Of a stretch of DNA of 64,000 nt, positions 35,351-43,825 are shown in pieces. The DNA comes from Mesorhizobium sp. BR1-1-16. Its GTDB lineage: Bacteria > Pseudomonadota > Alphaproteobacteria > Rhizobiales > Kaistiaceae. The notes beneath the pieces were generated by a model that saw only the letters and a list, made by a program, of their open reading frames with translations, did no database searches and had not been told where the DNA came from. Positions within the stretch are counted from its first letter, which is position 1. Every line of letters starts with the position of its first letter. A program made the position numbers and the translations under genes. The DNA is taken from assembly GCF_020165495.1 (NCBI RefSeq), contig NZ_JAIUIE010000005.1:62001-126000 (forward strand), in the 5' to 3' direction.

Positions 35351-36352
35351 CTAGCGCCCGCGCGGAGCATAAGCGTCCGCCAGCCAGTCCATCGTCTCAT
35401 CCTTGGCGGAATCGACGATCTTCCATTTCGGGTTGGCATCGAACCAGGCCATGATCTCGCGCGCACCCTCGGCGAACGGCGTCGTGCAGATGAATTCCGG
35501 CACCAGCGACTTGAGCTTGCTGTTGTCGAAATAGATGCTGTGCGCCATGTCGCCGAGCAGGGCATCGCCCCAGGCCCGATCGACCATCGCGATGGCGTCG
35601 GACGGCACATGCACGATCTTCGGATCGTCGACGCCGGCGGCTCTGGCGAGGGTCCTGACGATGGCGTTCCAGTTCGGCGCCTCGTCCGAGGTGATGTGGA
35701 AGGCTTCGCCATAGGCATAGGGATTGGCCAGCAGACCGGCGAAGCCCTTGGCGAAATCGCGGGCATGGGTCAGCGTCCATAGCGAGGAGCCATCACCATG
35801 CACGATCACTGGCTTGCCGGCGCGCATGCGCGCGATCGAGGTCCACTGACCGATCATGGGCACAGAGCCCTGATCATAGGTGTGCGACGGCCGCACGATG
35901 GTGATCGGGAAGTTCTCCTCGCGATAGGCTTTGACCAGCACATCCTCTGCAGCGATCTTGTCCTGCGAATAACGCCAGACCGGATTGTGCAGCGGCGTCG
36001 ATTCAAGCACCGGCAGCCGGGCTGGCGGCGTCTGGTAGGCCGAAGCCGAACTGATGAAGACATACTGCCCCGCATGGCCGCGGAAGATCTCGAGATCTGA
36101 CGTCACGTCGGCAGCCGTATAGGCGACGAAATTGACGACGACGTCGAAATCGAGGCCCTTCACCGCGGCACGCACGGAGGCCGGATCGCGCGCATCGCCC
36201 TTCAGATATTGCGCGCCGCCGGCGACCGGCCGCATCGCGGTCTGCCCCCGGTTGAGCACAAAGACCTCGAACCCCTTCGCAAGGGCGCTGTCGACGCAAT
36301 GGGCGCTGATCCGGCCCGTGCCGCCGATGAACAGAACTTTCTGCCGAGACAC
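35351..36352 (-). CDS. NAD-dependent epimerase/dehydratase (extended SDR)
   Basis: Extended SDR of 333 residues. It has the Rossmann loop VLFIGGTGRISAHC, FISSASAYQTPP and a tail region IICTTPF-like segment near residue 295. The usual Y-x3-K reads YSQDKIAAED. I chose GTG 36352 because AAGGAG lies 8 bases upstream; the frame also offers a GTG at 36361 that is too close to that site. It sits in the minus-strand operon behind the ABC importer, probably modifying the imported sugar or its nucleotide form. Confidence 0.82.
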   Translation of the reverse strand: MSRQKVLFIGGTGRISAHCVDSALAKGFEVFVLNRGQTAMRPVAGGAQYLKGDARDPASVRAAVKGLDFDVVVNFVAYTAADVTSDLEIFRGHAGQYVFISSASAYQTPPARLPVLESTPLHNPVWRYSQDKIAAEDVLVKAYREENFPITIVRPSHTYDQGSVPMIGQWTSIARMRAGKPVIVHGDGSSLWTLTHARDFAKGFAGLLANPYAYGEAFHITSDEAPNWNAIVRTLARAAGVDDPKIVHVPSDAIAMVDRAWGDALLGDMAHSIYFDNSKLKSLVPEFICTTPFAEGAREIMAWFDANPKWKIVDSAKDETMDWLADAYAPRGR

Positions 36353-36383
36353 TCGATTCACTCCTTGATCATGTCGGGTTTGG

Positions 36384-36752
36384 CTACTCGCCGTGCAGCC
36401 GTCCGGCGCACCAGTCCTCGAAGCCGTTCTCGGTCACGCCGATCAGGATGTCTTCCTTGCGGATGCCGATCGCGACGAGCCGGGTGACGATTGCCCTGTA
36501 GAGGCCGCGCTTCTGGTCTGCGCTGTACCTGTGGACCATCAAGATCTGGATGAGCACCAGGTTCTGGCGGTTGCCGAGGCCGTAATCCGGGTCGAACACC
36601 AGCTCGCCCTCATCGCGCGGCCGGAAGACCTGGAATTTGTCGAGAGGATTGACGTCGAGCGCTTCGATGAAAGCCTGCTGCAGTTCCACGCTCATCTGCT
36701 TGGCGTGGGCCTCATACATCTTGCGCGACATGTCAACTTGGACGAGGGGCAT
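36384..36752 (-). CDS. Tautomerase-family protein (tautomerase_2 type)
   Basis: Protein of 122 residues beginning MPLVQVDMS. Removal of Met would expose the catalytic N-terminal proline that tautomerases use as general base. LIQILMVHRYSADQKRGLYRAIVTRLVAIGI and ENGFEDWCAG are typical of the tautomerase_2 group. ATG 36752 is chosen for that reason; the frame could extend to 36791 but would bury the proline. It probably tautomerises an enol or keto acid formed in this sugar pathway. Confidence 0.82.
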   Translation of the reverse strand: MPLVQVDMSRKMYEAHAKQMSVELQQAFIEALDVNPLDKFQVFRPRDEGELVFDPDYGLGNRQNLVLIQILMVHRYSADQKRGLYRAIVTRLVAIGIRKEDILIGVTENGFEDWCAGRLHGE

Positions 36753-36786
36753 GAAAACTCCGGATGTCAGGAATGGGGCGGACAGG

Positions 36787-36809
36787 GGCATCCGCTTCAG
36801 GCGGATGCC
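36787..36809. other. Stem-loop between operon genes
   Basis: Perfect 9-base arms GGCATCCGC and GCGGATGCC with a 5-base loop, between the aldo/keto reductase (ends 36828) and the tautomerase (starts 36752). No T-tract. It may adjust transcript stability or partial termination within the operon. Confidence 0.45.
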
Positions 36810-36827
36810 GACGGATTCCGGCAGCGT

Positions 36828-37649
36828 CTAGTCCTGGTCGTCCCAGACCGGCGATTTGGCAGGATCGATGCGGCGATGGCCGCGATTGAGGGCACGCATC
36901 CGGTCCATCTCCTCGGGCGTCAGCGTCACGCCGAGAGCGGCGAAATTCGCGCGAAGATTGGCCTCGCTGCCCGAAGCTGGGATCACGATGTGCCCTTCGC
37001 CCATCAGGAAGGCCAACGCGATGGCTGACGGCCCGACGCCATGCGCCGCCGCGATGGCACTGATCGTTGGATCGTCGTTGACCATGCCCTTAGCGAGCGG
37101 CTGATAGGCGGTCAACGGCATGCCCATGTCGCGCGCATAGTCGCGAAGCTTCGGTGTCTGCAGGAAGGGATGGATCTCCATCTGGTTGGTGGCAATCGCA
37201 CCCTCGCCCAGCAATTGGCGGCTGCGCTCCAGATCGGCGATCGGGAAATTCGAAACGCCGATCAGCCGTGTCAGCCCCCGTGCCTTGGCCTCCGCCAGCT
37301 CAAGCATATACTCGGCGAACGGCACCTGGTCGTTCTGGCTCGGCCAATGGATCAGCAGGAGATCGACCTGATCGACGCCGATCGCGGCAAGGCTGCGCTC
37401 GACGCTCGGGAGAAAATTCGCCTTTTCGAGCATCGTGTCGGCGACCTTGGTGGTGACGAACAGATCGCCGCGCGAAAGCCCGGAACGGCGCATCGCCTCG
37501 CCGACCTGCTTCTCCGTATCGTAGGTCTGCGCCGTATCGAGATGGCGGTAGCCGATCTCGATCGCCTTCAGGATCGCTTCGGTGCCGGCATCGCCGGTGC
37601 GTCCGAAGGTGCCGAGCCCGAGTTGCGGAATAGGTCCGGAATAGATCAT
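36828..37649 (-). CDS. Aldo/keto reductase (2,5-diketo-D-gluconate reductase-like)
   Basis: Reductase of 273 residues in the AKR5 branch. It has LGLGTFGRTGDAG, the tetrad regions GYRHLDTAQTYDTEKQVG (D, Y), VTTKV (K) and LLIHWPSQ (H), then VSNFPIADLER and VIPASGSEANLRAN. I chose ATG 37649, where AAGGGG sits 5 bases upstream and the start overlaps the permease stop; a GTG at 37655 is also possible. In the operon it likely reduces a sugar or keto-sugar brought in by the adjacent importer. Confidence 0.85.
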   Translation of the reverse strand: MIYSGPIPQLGLGTFGRTGDAGTEAILKAIEIGYRHLDTAQTYDTEKQVGEAMRRSGLSRGDLFVTTKVADTMLEKANFLPSVERSLAAIGVDQVDLLLIHWPSQNDQVPFAEYMLELAEAKARGLTRLIGVSNFPIADLERSRQLLGEGAIATNQMEIHPFLQTPKLRDYARDMGMPLTAYQPLAKGMVNDDPTISAIAAAHGVGPSAIALAFLMGEGHIVIPASGSEANLRANFAALGVTLTPEEMDRMRALNRGHRRIDPAKSPVWDDQD

Positions 37650-37651
37650 CT

Positions 37652-38521
37652 TCACCCCTTCGTGGCACCGGCGGTCAGTCCGCCGACAAACATCTTCTGG
37701 AATACGAGGAAGAGCAGCGCGATCGGCACGGTCATCACCACCGAGGCAGCCATGACCGCGCCCCAGTCGGTGTTGAACTCAGTCGAGAATTCGGCAAGCC
37801 CGATCGGCAATGTCTTGACCGAACTATCCGTGGCGAAGCAGAGCGCGAAAATGAACTCGTTCCAGGTCGTGACGAAGGCATAGACGATCACCGCGACCAG
37901 CCCCGGCAGTGACAGTGGCAGCGTGATCCGGAAGAGGACGCCGAGGCGTGAGGCGCCATCGAGGATCGCCGCCTCTTCCACTTCGACAGGAACCGCTCGG
38001 AAATAGCTGGTCAGCATCCAGACGCTGAGCGGCAGCGTCACGATCATATAGACCAGAATCAAACCCCAATAGGTATTGACGAGGCCCAATACCCGCAACG
38101 TGATGAACAGCGGAACGATGATCGCCGCTGTTGGCAGCAATTGCCCGACCAGGATGAAGGCCTGCAGGTATGGCTTGCCCTTGAAGTCGAAGCGGGCAAA
38201 GCCGTAGCTCGCGAAGATCGCCAGAATCAGCGCCAGCCCCGTCGATCCGACCGAGATGATGACGCTGTTGAGGAAGTATCTCGGAATGTTACTTTCGAAC
38301 AAGACCTTGTAATAATTGTCGAAGGTCGGGACAGCCGGCCACCAGATCGGTGGCACCGAATAAAGCTCCTTCAGCGTCTTGATCGACGACAGCCCCATCC
38401 AGACGAACGGGAACATGCAGACGACAAGGACAAGGATCGAGCCGATCAGGATGATGGGCCAGCTGAGGCCGGGTTTCTTCATCTTCGGCTGCGCTATGAC
38501 CCGCGTTGCTGATGCGGTCAT
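37652..38521 (-). CDS. MalG-type sugar ABC transporter permease
   Basis: Inner-membrane permease of 289 residues, six helices. The N-terminus has GLSWPIILIGSILVLVVCMFPFVWM. The cytoplasmic EAA loop reads VEEAAILDGASRLGVLFRITLPLSLPG, and the C-terminus ends with an FQKMFVGGLTAGATKG typical of MalG-like permeases. The start overlaps the stop of the MalF-type gene by 4 bases, so translation is coupled. Confidence 0.93.
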   Translation of the reverse strand: MTASATRVIAQPKMKKPGLSWPIILIGSILVLVVCMFPFVWMGLSSIKTLKELYSVPPIWWPAVPTFDNYYKVLFESNIPRYFLNSVIISVGSTGLALILAIFASYGFARFDFKGKPYLQAFILVGQLLPTAAIIVPLFITLRVLGLVNTYWGLILVYMIVTLPLSVWMLTSYFRAVPVEVEEAAILDGASRLGVLFRITLPLSLPGLVAVIVYAFVTTWNEFIFALCFATDSSVKTLPIGLAEFSTEFNTDWGAVMAASVVMTVPIALLFLVFQKMFVGGLTAGATKG

Positions 38522-39375
38522 TTCGCCTCTCCCGGCTGCGCCGACAGCACCTTGATGTAGATAAAGACCACCACGATGGCGACGCCGAAGAAGATAACAG
38601 ACAGCGCCGCCGCCTGATTGAACTGGAAGCTCTCGAATGCCAGACGGAAGATCTGGATCGGTGTGATCAGCGTCTTGTTCGCCGGCCCGCCGCGAGTGAT
38701 CGCATAAATGATGGTGATCGAATTCAGGCCCCAGATCACCAGGAGCAGCGTTACCGCCGTGATCACCGGACGCACCGAGGGCAGCATGACGTACCAGACC
38801 TCTTCCCAGAAGCTGGCGCCATCGACGCGGGCGGCCTCATAGAGATCGTTGGGAATCGACTGCAGCCCGGCCAGCACCATGATCGCTACGAACGGGAACA
38901 GCTTCCATACATTGATGGCGATCAGGACCGGCATGACCGTGTCCTTGTTGGTCAGCCAGCCGATCGGGCTCTGCAGCACGCCGGAGCCCGTCATCATGTA
39001 ATTGATGATGCCGAACTCGGTATGGAACATCCAGGCCCAGGTCGTCGCCGCGACGATGCCCGGCACCACCCACGGGATCAGCGTGATCGCCCGCAACGCC
39101 CCACGGCCGAAGAAGCTCTGGTTGAGCAGGATCGCCGTCAGCGTGCCCAGCACGACCTGGAAGACGATCGAGCCGAACACCCAGTAGATCGTGTTGATGA
39201 ATGCCTGCGTCGTCACCCGCGGCTTCAGCACCGCTGCGAAATTCTTGAACCCGACGAGGTGGCCATTGCCATCGGTGACGCTGAGCAGCCCCGTATAGGC
39301 CACCGGATAGGCAATCAGCATGAACAGGACAATCAGCGCCGGCAGGACGAACAGCAATCCGGTCTGCGATTTCAT
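38518..39375 (-). CDS. MalF-type sugar ABC transporter permease
   Basis: Inner-membrane permease of 285 residues. ATG 39375 is chosen because GGAAGG precedes it and the first helix (LLFVLPALIVLFMLIAYPVAY) follows at once; the frame extends 280 bases further without similarity. The EAA loop is NDLYEAARVDGASFWEEVWYVMLPSVRP, and NSITIIYAITRGGPANKT is also typical. It pairs with the MalG-type gene downstream. Confidence 0.93.
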   Translation of the reverse strand: MKSQTGLLFVLPALIVLFMLIAYPVAYTGLLSVTDGNGHLVGFKNFAAVLKPRVTTQAFINTIYWVFGSIVFQVVLGTLTAILLNQSFFGRGALRAITLIPWVVPGIVAATTWAWMFHTEFGIINYMMTGSGVLQSPIGWLTNKDTVMPVLIAINVWKLFPFVAIMVLAGLQSIPNDLYEAARVDGASFWEEVWYVMLPSVRPVITAVTLLLVIWGLNSITIIYAITRGGPANKTLITPIQIFRLAFESFQFNQAAALSVIFFGVAIVVVFIYIKVLSAQPGEAK

Positions 39376-39461
39376 GGGGGCCTTCCTGATCTGCCGAGGC
39401 TTGGCAATGCGCGCCGCAATGCGACGCGACGCGAGCCGTGGCGAAGACGAACGTCCGGGGA

Positions 39462-39495
39462 CGGCTCCCCCAGGCACGGATGCCCAGAGGAGCCG
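39462..39495. other. Stem-loop between binding protein and permease genes
   Basis: Arms CGGCTCC (39462-39468) and GGAGCCG (39489-39495). It lies just after the binding-protein stop. Hairpins here are typical in sugar ABC operons, where they stabilise the binding-protein message and reduce read-through to the permeases. Confidence 0.4.
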
Positions 39496-39508
39496 CGGGA
39501 GGACCGTG

Positions 39509-40726
39509 TCAGCTGTCGAGAAGCGCCTGGATCTCTTCGTTAGCCTGATCCATGGCTTCCTGCGGGGTCTGGTCGCCAAGCATGATCCGCTGCAGGCCGT
39601 CGAAATAGGCCTGACTGATCTGGACCCAATTCTTGTGGATCGGCACTGGCCGAGCAAAAGGCAGCATCGACTTGAAGACGGCCAGGATCGGATCGTTGAA
39701 GCGCGGCTGCGCCTGAGACGAGATGCGGACCGGGAACGTATCCGTAAAGAAGCCCTGGTTTTCCGAAGTGTTCATAAACTGCAGGAACTTTTTGGCCTCG
39801 CCCGGATTCTTTGCGTCCTTCGGAATGATATAGCTCCAGCCGCCCAGAACACCCGCCGTTTCCTTGCCATCGGGATGCGGCGTCTGGAAGATGCCGATGT
39901 CGATGGCGGGATTCTCGGTCCGGATCGAGGGAATATCGAACTGGCCGCCGAGATAGGAGGAAACGGCGCCGGCAATGAACAGGCGCCTCGCGGCGGTGCC
40001 GTCATTCTCGAGCGTTGACGCCGGCGACAGGCCCTTTTTCAGGAAGTCGGTATAGAAGGTCACCGCTTCGACTGCCGCCGGCTGGTTGACCGTCGCCGTG
40101 GTCATGTCGTCGGAGATGATGCTGCCGCCATTCATCCAGATATAGGGCAACGAGCCAGTGATCGTGTTGCCCATCTCGCCGCCGCCGGTGATGGCGAAGC
40201 CCGACTTGCCGTTACCGGTCAGCTTGGTCGCGGCGTCGACGAACTCCTTCCAGGTCTGCGGCGGATGGTCAGGATCGAGGCCGGCGGCCTTGAAGTCGGC
40301 CTTGTTGAAGACGACCGCGCGGGTTTCCATCCGATACGGAATCGCCCAAAGCTTGCCGTCCCAGCTGACATAGTCGATCGCAGCCTTGGCGTAGTCGTCC
40401 TTGTCCTGGATCGTGTCGTCGAGCGGAATGATCAGCCCGTTCTGGGCATAGCCGTTCACCCAGCCATGCTGGACTTCGATGATGTCGGGCGCCCCTCCAG
40501 ACTGCAGGGCCGTCAGCACGCGCTGCGGCAGGCCGTCCGAGGTCGTGACTTCCATCTTGATGGTGATGCCGGGATTGGCGGCCTCAAACTTGCCCGCCAG
40601 TTCCTTGGCGCGCGCCTCACCCCAATTGGGCGTCCACCATACCACTTCGCCAGCAAAGGCCGCCGTGCTCAGCGTCAGCGCCGAGACGGTCAAGGCAAGC
40701 AGGGCTGCTGTTCTCTTGGATCGCAT
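39509..40726 (-). CDS. Sugar ABC transporter substrate-binding protein (SBP_bac_1)
   Basis: Periplasmic binding protein of 405 residues with a signal peptide (ALLALTVSALTLSTAAFA). The mature chain opens EVVWWTPNWGEARAKELAGKFEAANPGI, and PQTWKEFVDAATKLTGNGKSGFAITG follows; both are family-1 sugar-binder features. GGGAGGA lies 4 bases before the ATG. It is the first gene of the minus-strand operon. No ATPase gene follows its two permeases, so an ATPase encoded elsewhere must energise it. Confidence 0.93.
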   Translation of the reverse strand: MRSKRTAALLALTVSALTLSTAAFAGEVVWWTPNWGEARAKELAGKFEAANPGITIKMEVTTSDGLPQRVLTALQSGGAPDIIEVQHGWVNGYAQNGLIIPLDDTIQDKDDYAKAAIDYVSWDGKLWAIPYRMETRAVVFNKADFKAAGLDPDHPPQTWKEFVDAATKLTGNGKSGFAITGGGEMGNTITGSLPYIWMNGGSIISDDMTTATVNQPAAVEAVTFYTDFLKKGLSPASTLENDGTAARRLFIAGAVSSYLGGQFDIPSIRTENPAIDIGIFQTPHPDGKETAGVLGGWSYIIPKDAKNPGEAKKFLQFMNTSENQGFFTDTFPVRISSQAQPRFNDPILAVFKSMLPFARPVPIHKNWVQISQAYFDGLQRIMLGDQTPQEAMDQANEEIQALLDS

Positions 40727-41120
40727 GTCATCCTCCCATAAGGCCTCAGAGCCGTCCTCCCCGAGACGAATACGCGACCACGCTTCCCGAAGATCCGGGC
40801 AGGGTCACGCTTCCTCTCGCCGCGGCGAGGACATGAGTCTTTCGAAAATTTCGAAGCTCATGTTGTGATTTTCGGGAAGGCTACCGAACCACCTCCGAAG
40901 CGTCAAGGCTGATATCCTGGCAATTTCGCTCGGATATGCCGGTCTTGCCAAGTGGTTCGACATTGGCTATCTCGAAACTGCGAGATCGACTTACGACATC
41001 TTTCGCAATATTTTCGGTGTATTTCGAGGATTGAGGCGGGGCTTGCGCGGCGTCGCGGAGAGGCTCGATATAGGTCGCAGGACGGCGCGGTCGCCGTGTC
41101 GGCAAAGTGGCGGGACTGGA
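40727..41120. promoter_or_regulatory. Divergent promoter region of the two sugar operons
   Basis: About 390 bases without a credible gene between the minus-strand ABC operon and the plus-strand LacI gene. It holds the operator-like TTCGAAAATTTCGAA at 40841-40855 and several related TTTCG motifs up to 41030. The open frame into the LacI gene here lacks family similarity. Confidence 0.55.
40841..40855. promoter_or_regulatory. LacI-type operator TTCGAAAATTTCGAA
   Basis: Perfect inverted repeat TTCGAAA-A-TTTCGAA, 115 bases upstream of the binding-protein start (40726). It is a good candidate for the divergent LacI regulator. Confidence 0.55.
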
Positions 41121-42161
41121 ATGACGCGAAGCCCGAGTCTTCGTAAGGGGCAGCAGGACGGAAGCCGGCGCGTGACCATGGCGGAGGTCGCAGCCGCCGC
41201 CGCCGTTTCGGTGCCAACAGTGTCCAAGGTGCTGAACGGCCGCTTCGACGTTGCCCTTGAAACGCGCGAGCGGGTGGAAGCGGTCCTCAACCAGTCGGGC
41301 TACGCCCGCGGCAAGCGCAAGAGAGATGACGCGCCGTGGCTGATCGACCTCGTCTTCCCGGAATTCGGCCCCTACGCGATCGAGATCATCAGAGGCGCGG
41401 AAGAGGCGGCGCTGCTGAACAAATGCCGCATCGCGGTCTCGGCCCTCTCCGATGATCCCAAGGAGACGCGGTGGCTCAGCAATATCGGCTCGAGCCGCAC
41501 CGATGGCGTCATTCTCGTCTTCGCCGAATTGACACCCCTGCATCGCGAGCGCCTGAAGGCGCTGGCCGTGCCGGTCGTGATCGTTGATCCGCTCGGCCAT
41601 CCTGACCCCAGGACGCCGTCCATCGGCGTCACCAACTGGGCCGGGGGGATGACGGCGACCGACCATTTGATCGGCCTTGGTCACAAGCGCATCGGCATCA
41701 TCGCCGGCCGCCCGGCGATGCTCTGCAACCAGCAACGCCTCGACGGCTATCGCGCTGCTCTGATGAGAGCCGGCATTCCGGTCGATCCGGCGCTGATCTT
41801 CACGGGCGCCCATCACCACCCGACGGCCCTCAATGCCGCCTCGGCGATGCTCGACCTGGCCGATCCGCCGACCGCCATCTTCGCAACCAACGATCTTCAC
41901 GCCATGGGTGTCTATGAGGCGGCGCGGCTGCATGGCCTGCGGCTGCCGGACGATCTCAGCGTCGTCGGCTTCGACGATATCCCGATGGCAGAATGGGTCT
42001 CCCCACCCCTGACGACCATGCGCCAGCCGCTCGCCGAAATGGCCGCGCTCGCAATCAACATGCTGCTTGGCAAGGAATCGTCCGAACTCAGCCACCGGAT
42101 CGAGTTGGCGACCAGCCTGGTCGTCCGCTCGAGCACCACGCCGCGACAGGATCGAAGCTAG
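41121..42161 (+). CDS. LacI-family transcriptional regulator
   Basis: Regulator of 346 residues. The helix-turn-helix reads VTMAEVAAAAAVSVPTVSKVL with hinge region GYARGKRKRDD. The effector domain runs from LIDLVFPEFGPYAIEI through DGVILVFAE and FATNDLHAMGVYEAARLHG to GFDDIPMAEWVSPPLTT. I chose ATG 41121 preceded by GGGACTGGA; the frame extends to 41031 without similarity. It is divergent from the ABC operon and heads the plus-strand operon, so it probably controls both. XylR-like effector specificity is possible but not shown. Confidence 0.87.
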   Translation: MTRSPSLRKGQQDGSRRVTMAEVAAAAAVSVPTVSKVLNGRFDVALETRERVEAVLNQSGYARGKRKRDDAPWLIDLVFPEFGPYAIEIIRGAEEAALLNKCRIAVSALSDDPKETRWLSNIGSSRTDGVILVFAELTPLHRERLKALAVPVVIVDPLGHPDPRTPSIGVTNWAGGMTATDHLIGLGHKRIGIIAGRPAMLCNQQRLDGYRAALMRAGIPVDPALIFTGAHHHPTALNAASAMLDLADPPTAIFATNDLHAMGVYEAARLHGLRLPDDLSVVGFDDIPMAEWVSPPLTTMRQPLAEMAALAINMLLGKESSELSHRIELATSLVVRSSTTPRQDRS

Positions 42162-42217
42162 CTCCGGCTTGGCGGGACAGTCGCCGCGCAAACCCGCGAA
42201 CAATCGAGAACATTCCA

Positions 42218-43627
42218 ATGAACGATCGCTTCCTGACCGTCAGCGGCACGAAGATCCTGGATGGCACGAGCAAGGCCGTGTCGCTGCGCGGATACAATAT
42301 CGGCGGCTTCATGAACATGGAGAACTTCCTCACCGGGTTCCCCTCCACCGAAACACTGCAGCGAGAGGCGCTGCTGCGCGCGCTCGGGCCCGATCGCTAT
42401 GCCCTCTTTTTCGAGCGTTTCATGGCATCGTTCTTTTCCGACGAGGACGCCCGTTATTTGGCCTCGCTCGGCATGAACCACGTGCGCATTCCGTTCAGCT
42501 ACCGGCATTTCGAGGATGACGATCGCCCCTTCGAAATGAAGGAGGCCGGATTCACGCTGCTCGACAGCGTCATTGCCATGTGCGAGCGCCATGGCCTCTA
42601 TGCCATTCTCGATCTGCATGCGCTGCCAGGCGCGCAGAACATGCACTGGCACAGCGACAACGCCACCCACAAGGCGCTGTTCTGGCAGCACCGGCATTTC
42701 CAGGACCGCGTCGTCAATCTGTGGACCCAGCTGGCGCTGCGCTACAAAGGCAATGCGACCGTCGCCGGCTACAACATCATGAACGAGCCCGGCGACGCCT
42801 CCAACGCCAGGATCAAGCCGTTCTACGACCGCGCCATCGACGCCATTCGCGCCATCGATCCCGACCACATCATCTTCCTCGACGGCAATCGCTATGGCCA
42901 GGATTTCAGCGCCTTCGAGGGTTTCGAGCCCTATCCGAACACCGTCTATGCCGCGCATGACTACAAGCTGCCGGGTTATTCCTATGGTGGTCCCTATCCG
43001 GGCATCACCCGCGGCGTCTATGTGGATCGCGCCAATATCGAGGAGACCTTCCTGAAGCGCACCGAGTTCATGCGCAAGACAGGGACGCCGATCTGGATCG
43101 GCGAGTTCGGCCCTGTCTTCACCGGCGATCTCGACCGCGATGCCGACCGTTACCACCTGCTCGAAGACCAGCTCGACATCTACAACGAACACGACGCCCA
43201 CTGGTCGCTCTGGGCCTACAAGGATATCGGCGGCCAGGGCCTCGTCTACGCGGCTGCGGAATCGCCCTGGCGGACGCGCATCAAGCCGGTGACCGACAAG
43301 AAGGCTCGGCTCGGCGTCGATAGCTGGGGCTCGAGTGATGCCGATGTCCGCTACATCATGGGACCGGTCGAGGAAACGATCGCCAAGGAATATCCGGCCT
43401 TCGACCCGTTTCCGTTCGGACAGCAGAACTGGGCCCAGCAGCTCGTTCGCAGCATCCTGCTCGGCGAACCGATGGCCGAGGATTTTGGCAGGCTTTTTGC
43501 TGATATCGACGATGACGCGACCGTCATCGCGCTCGCCGAATCCTTCGCGCTTGGAAACTGCGTCCGCCGCCAGCGCCTCGCCGATCTGATCGCGGCGCGA
43601 ACCGGTGATGCGTCGGCGACGCCCTGA
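42218..43627 (+). CDS. GH5-family glycoside hydrolase
   Basis: Glycosidase of 469 residues, no signal peptide, so probably cytosolic and acting on imported oligosaccharides. Family-5 catalytic residues are visible: acid/base E190 in NIMNEPGD and nucleophile E296 in IWIGEFGPV. Also present are RGYNIGGFMN, MNHVRIPFSYRHF, LDLHALPGAQN and AAHDYKLPG, all typical of the exo-glucanase-like GH5 branch. The C-terminal 130 residues are less conserved. ATG 42218 follows GAGAAC; the frame runs further upstream into the LacI gene. It is the first enzyme gene of the plus-strand operon. Confidence 0.9.
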   Translation: MNDRFLTVSGTKILDGTSKAVSLRGYNIGGFMNMENFLTGFPSTETLQREALLRALGPDRYALFFERFMASFFSDEDARYLASLGMNHVRIPFSYRHFEDDDRPFEMKEAGFTLLDSVIAMCERHGLYAILDLHALPGAQNMHWHSDNATHKALFWQHRHFQDRVVNLWTQLALRYKGNATVAGYNIMNEPGDASNARIKPFYDRAIDAIRAIDPDHIIFLDGNRYGQDFSAFEGFEPYPNTVYAAHDYKLPGYSYGGPYPGITRGVYVDRANIEETFLKRTEFMRKTGTPIWIGEFGPVFTGDLDRDADRYHLLEDQLDIYNEHDAHWSLWAYKDIGGQGLVYAAAESPWRTRIKPVTDKKARLGVDSWGSSDADVRYIMGPVEETIAKEYPAFDPFPFGQQNWAQQLVRSILLGEPMAEDFGRLFADIDDDATVIALAESFALGNCVRRQRLADLIAARTGDASATP

Positions 43628-43642
43628 TCGAGGAGCCGCTTC

Positions 43643-43825
43643 TTGGACATCCTGATCCTTGCCGACGATCTCCCCGGCGGTGCCGACTTCACGGCGGCGA
43701 GCAACTGGGGCTGGTCGCGCCGTCCTGGCTCGAGCGAGGCCGGACGCTCATCGATGCGTTCGCCACGCTGCATGGTGGCGGACGCGACGCCCCCTCATCC
43801 CTCCAGATCCCGCATGGATCCATGA
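43643..43825 (+). pseudogene. Decayed four-carbon acid-sugar kinase (DUF1537/DtnK-like) remnant
   Basis: From TTG 43643, with GAGGAG seven bases upstream, the frame reads LDILILADDLPGGADFTAA, which matches the N-terminal ADDLtGaaD motif of DUF1537 acid-sugar kinases. The similarity then stops, and the rest of the 60-codon frame (SNWGWSRRPGS onward) is not kinase-like. A different frame is open into the next gene (EQLGLVAPSWLERGRTL). The roughly 400 residues of a normal kinase are missing. DUF1537 kinases are regularly paired with PdxA2, the next gene. I read this as a large internal deletion that removed the kinase but left its start and ribosome-binding site. Confidence 0.65.

Noticed and set aside
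36362-36383. A fourth GntR site (GGGTTTGGCTAC) before the epimerase
   Set aside because: Only the right half matches and it lies between operon genes, so it is likely chance.
38506-39543. 345-codon plus-strand frame
   Set aside because: Antisense to the MalF-type permease; very Arg/Asp/His-rich, typical of shadow frames in high-GC DNA.
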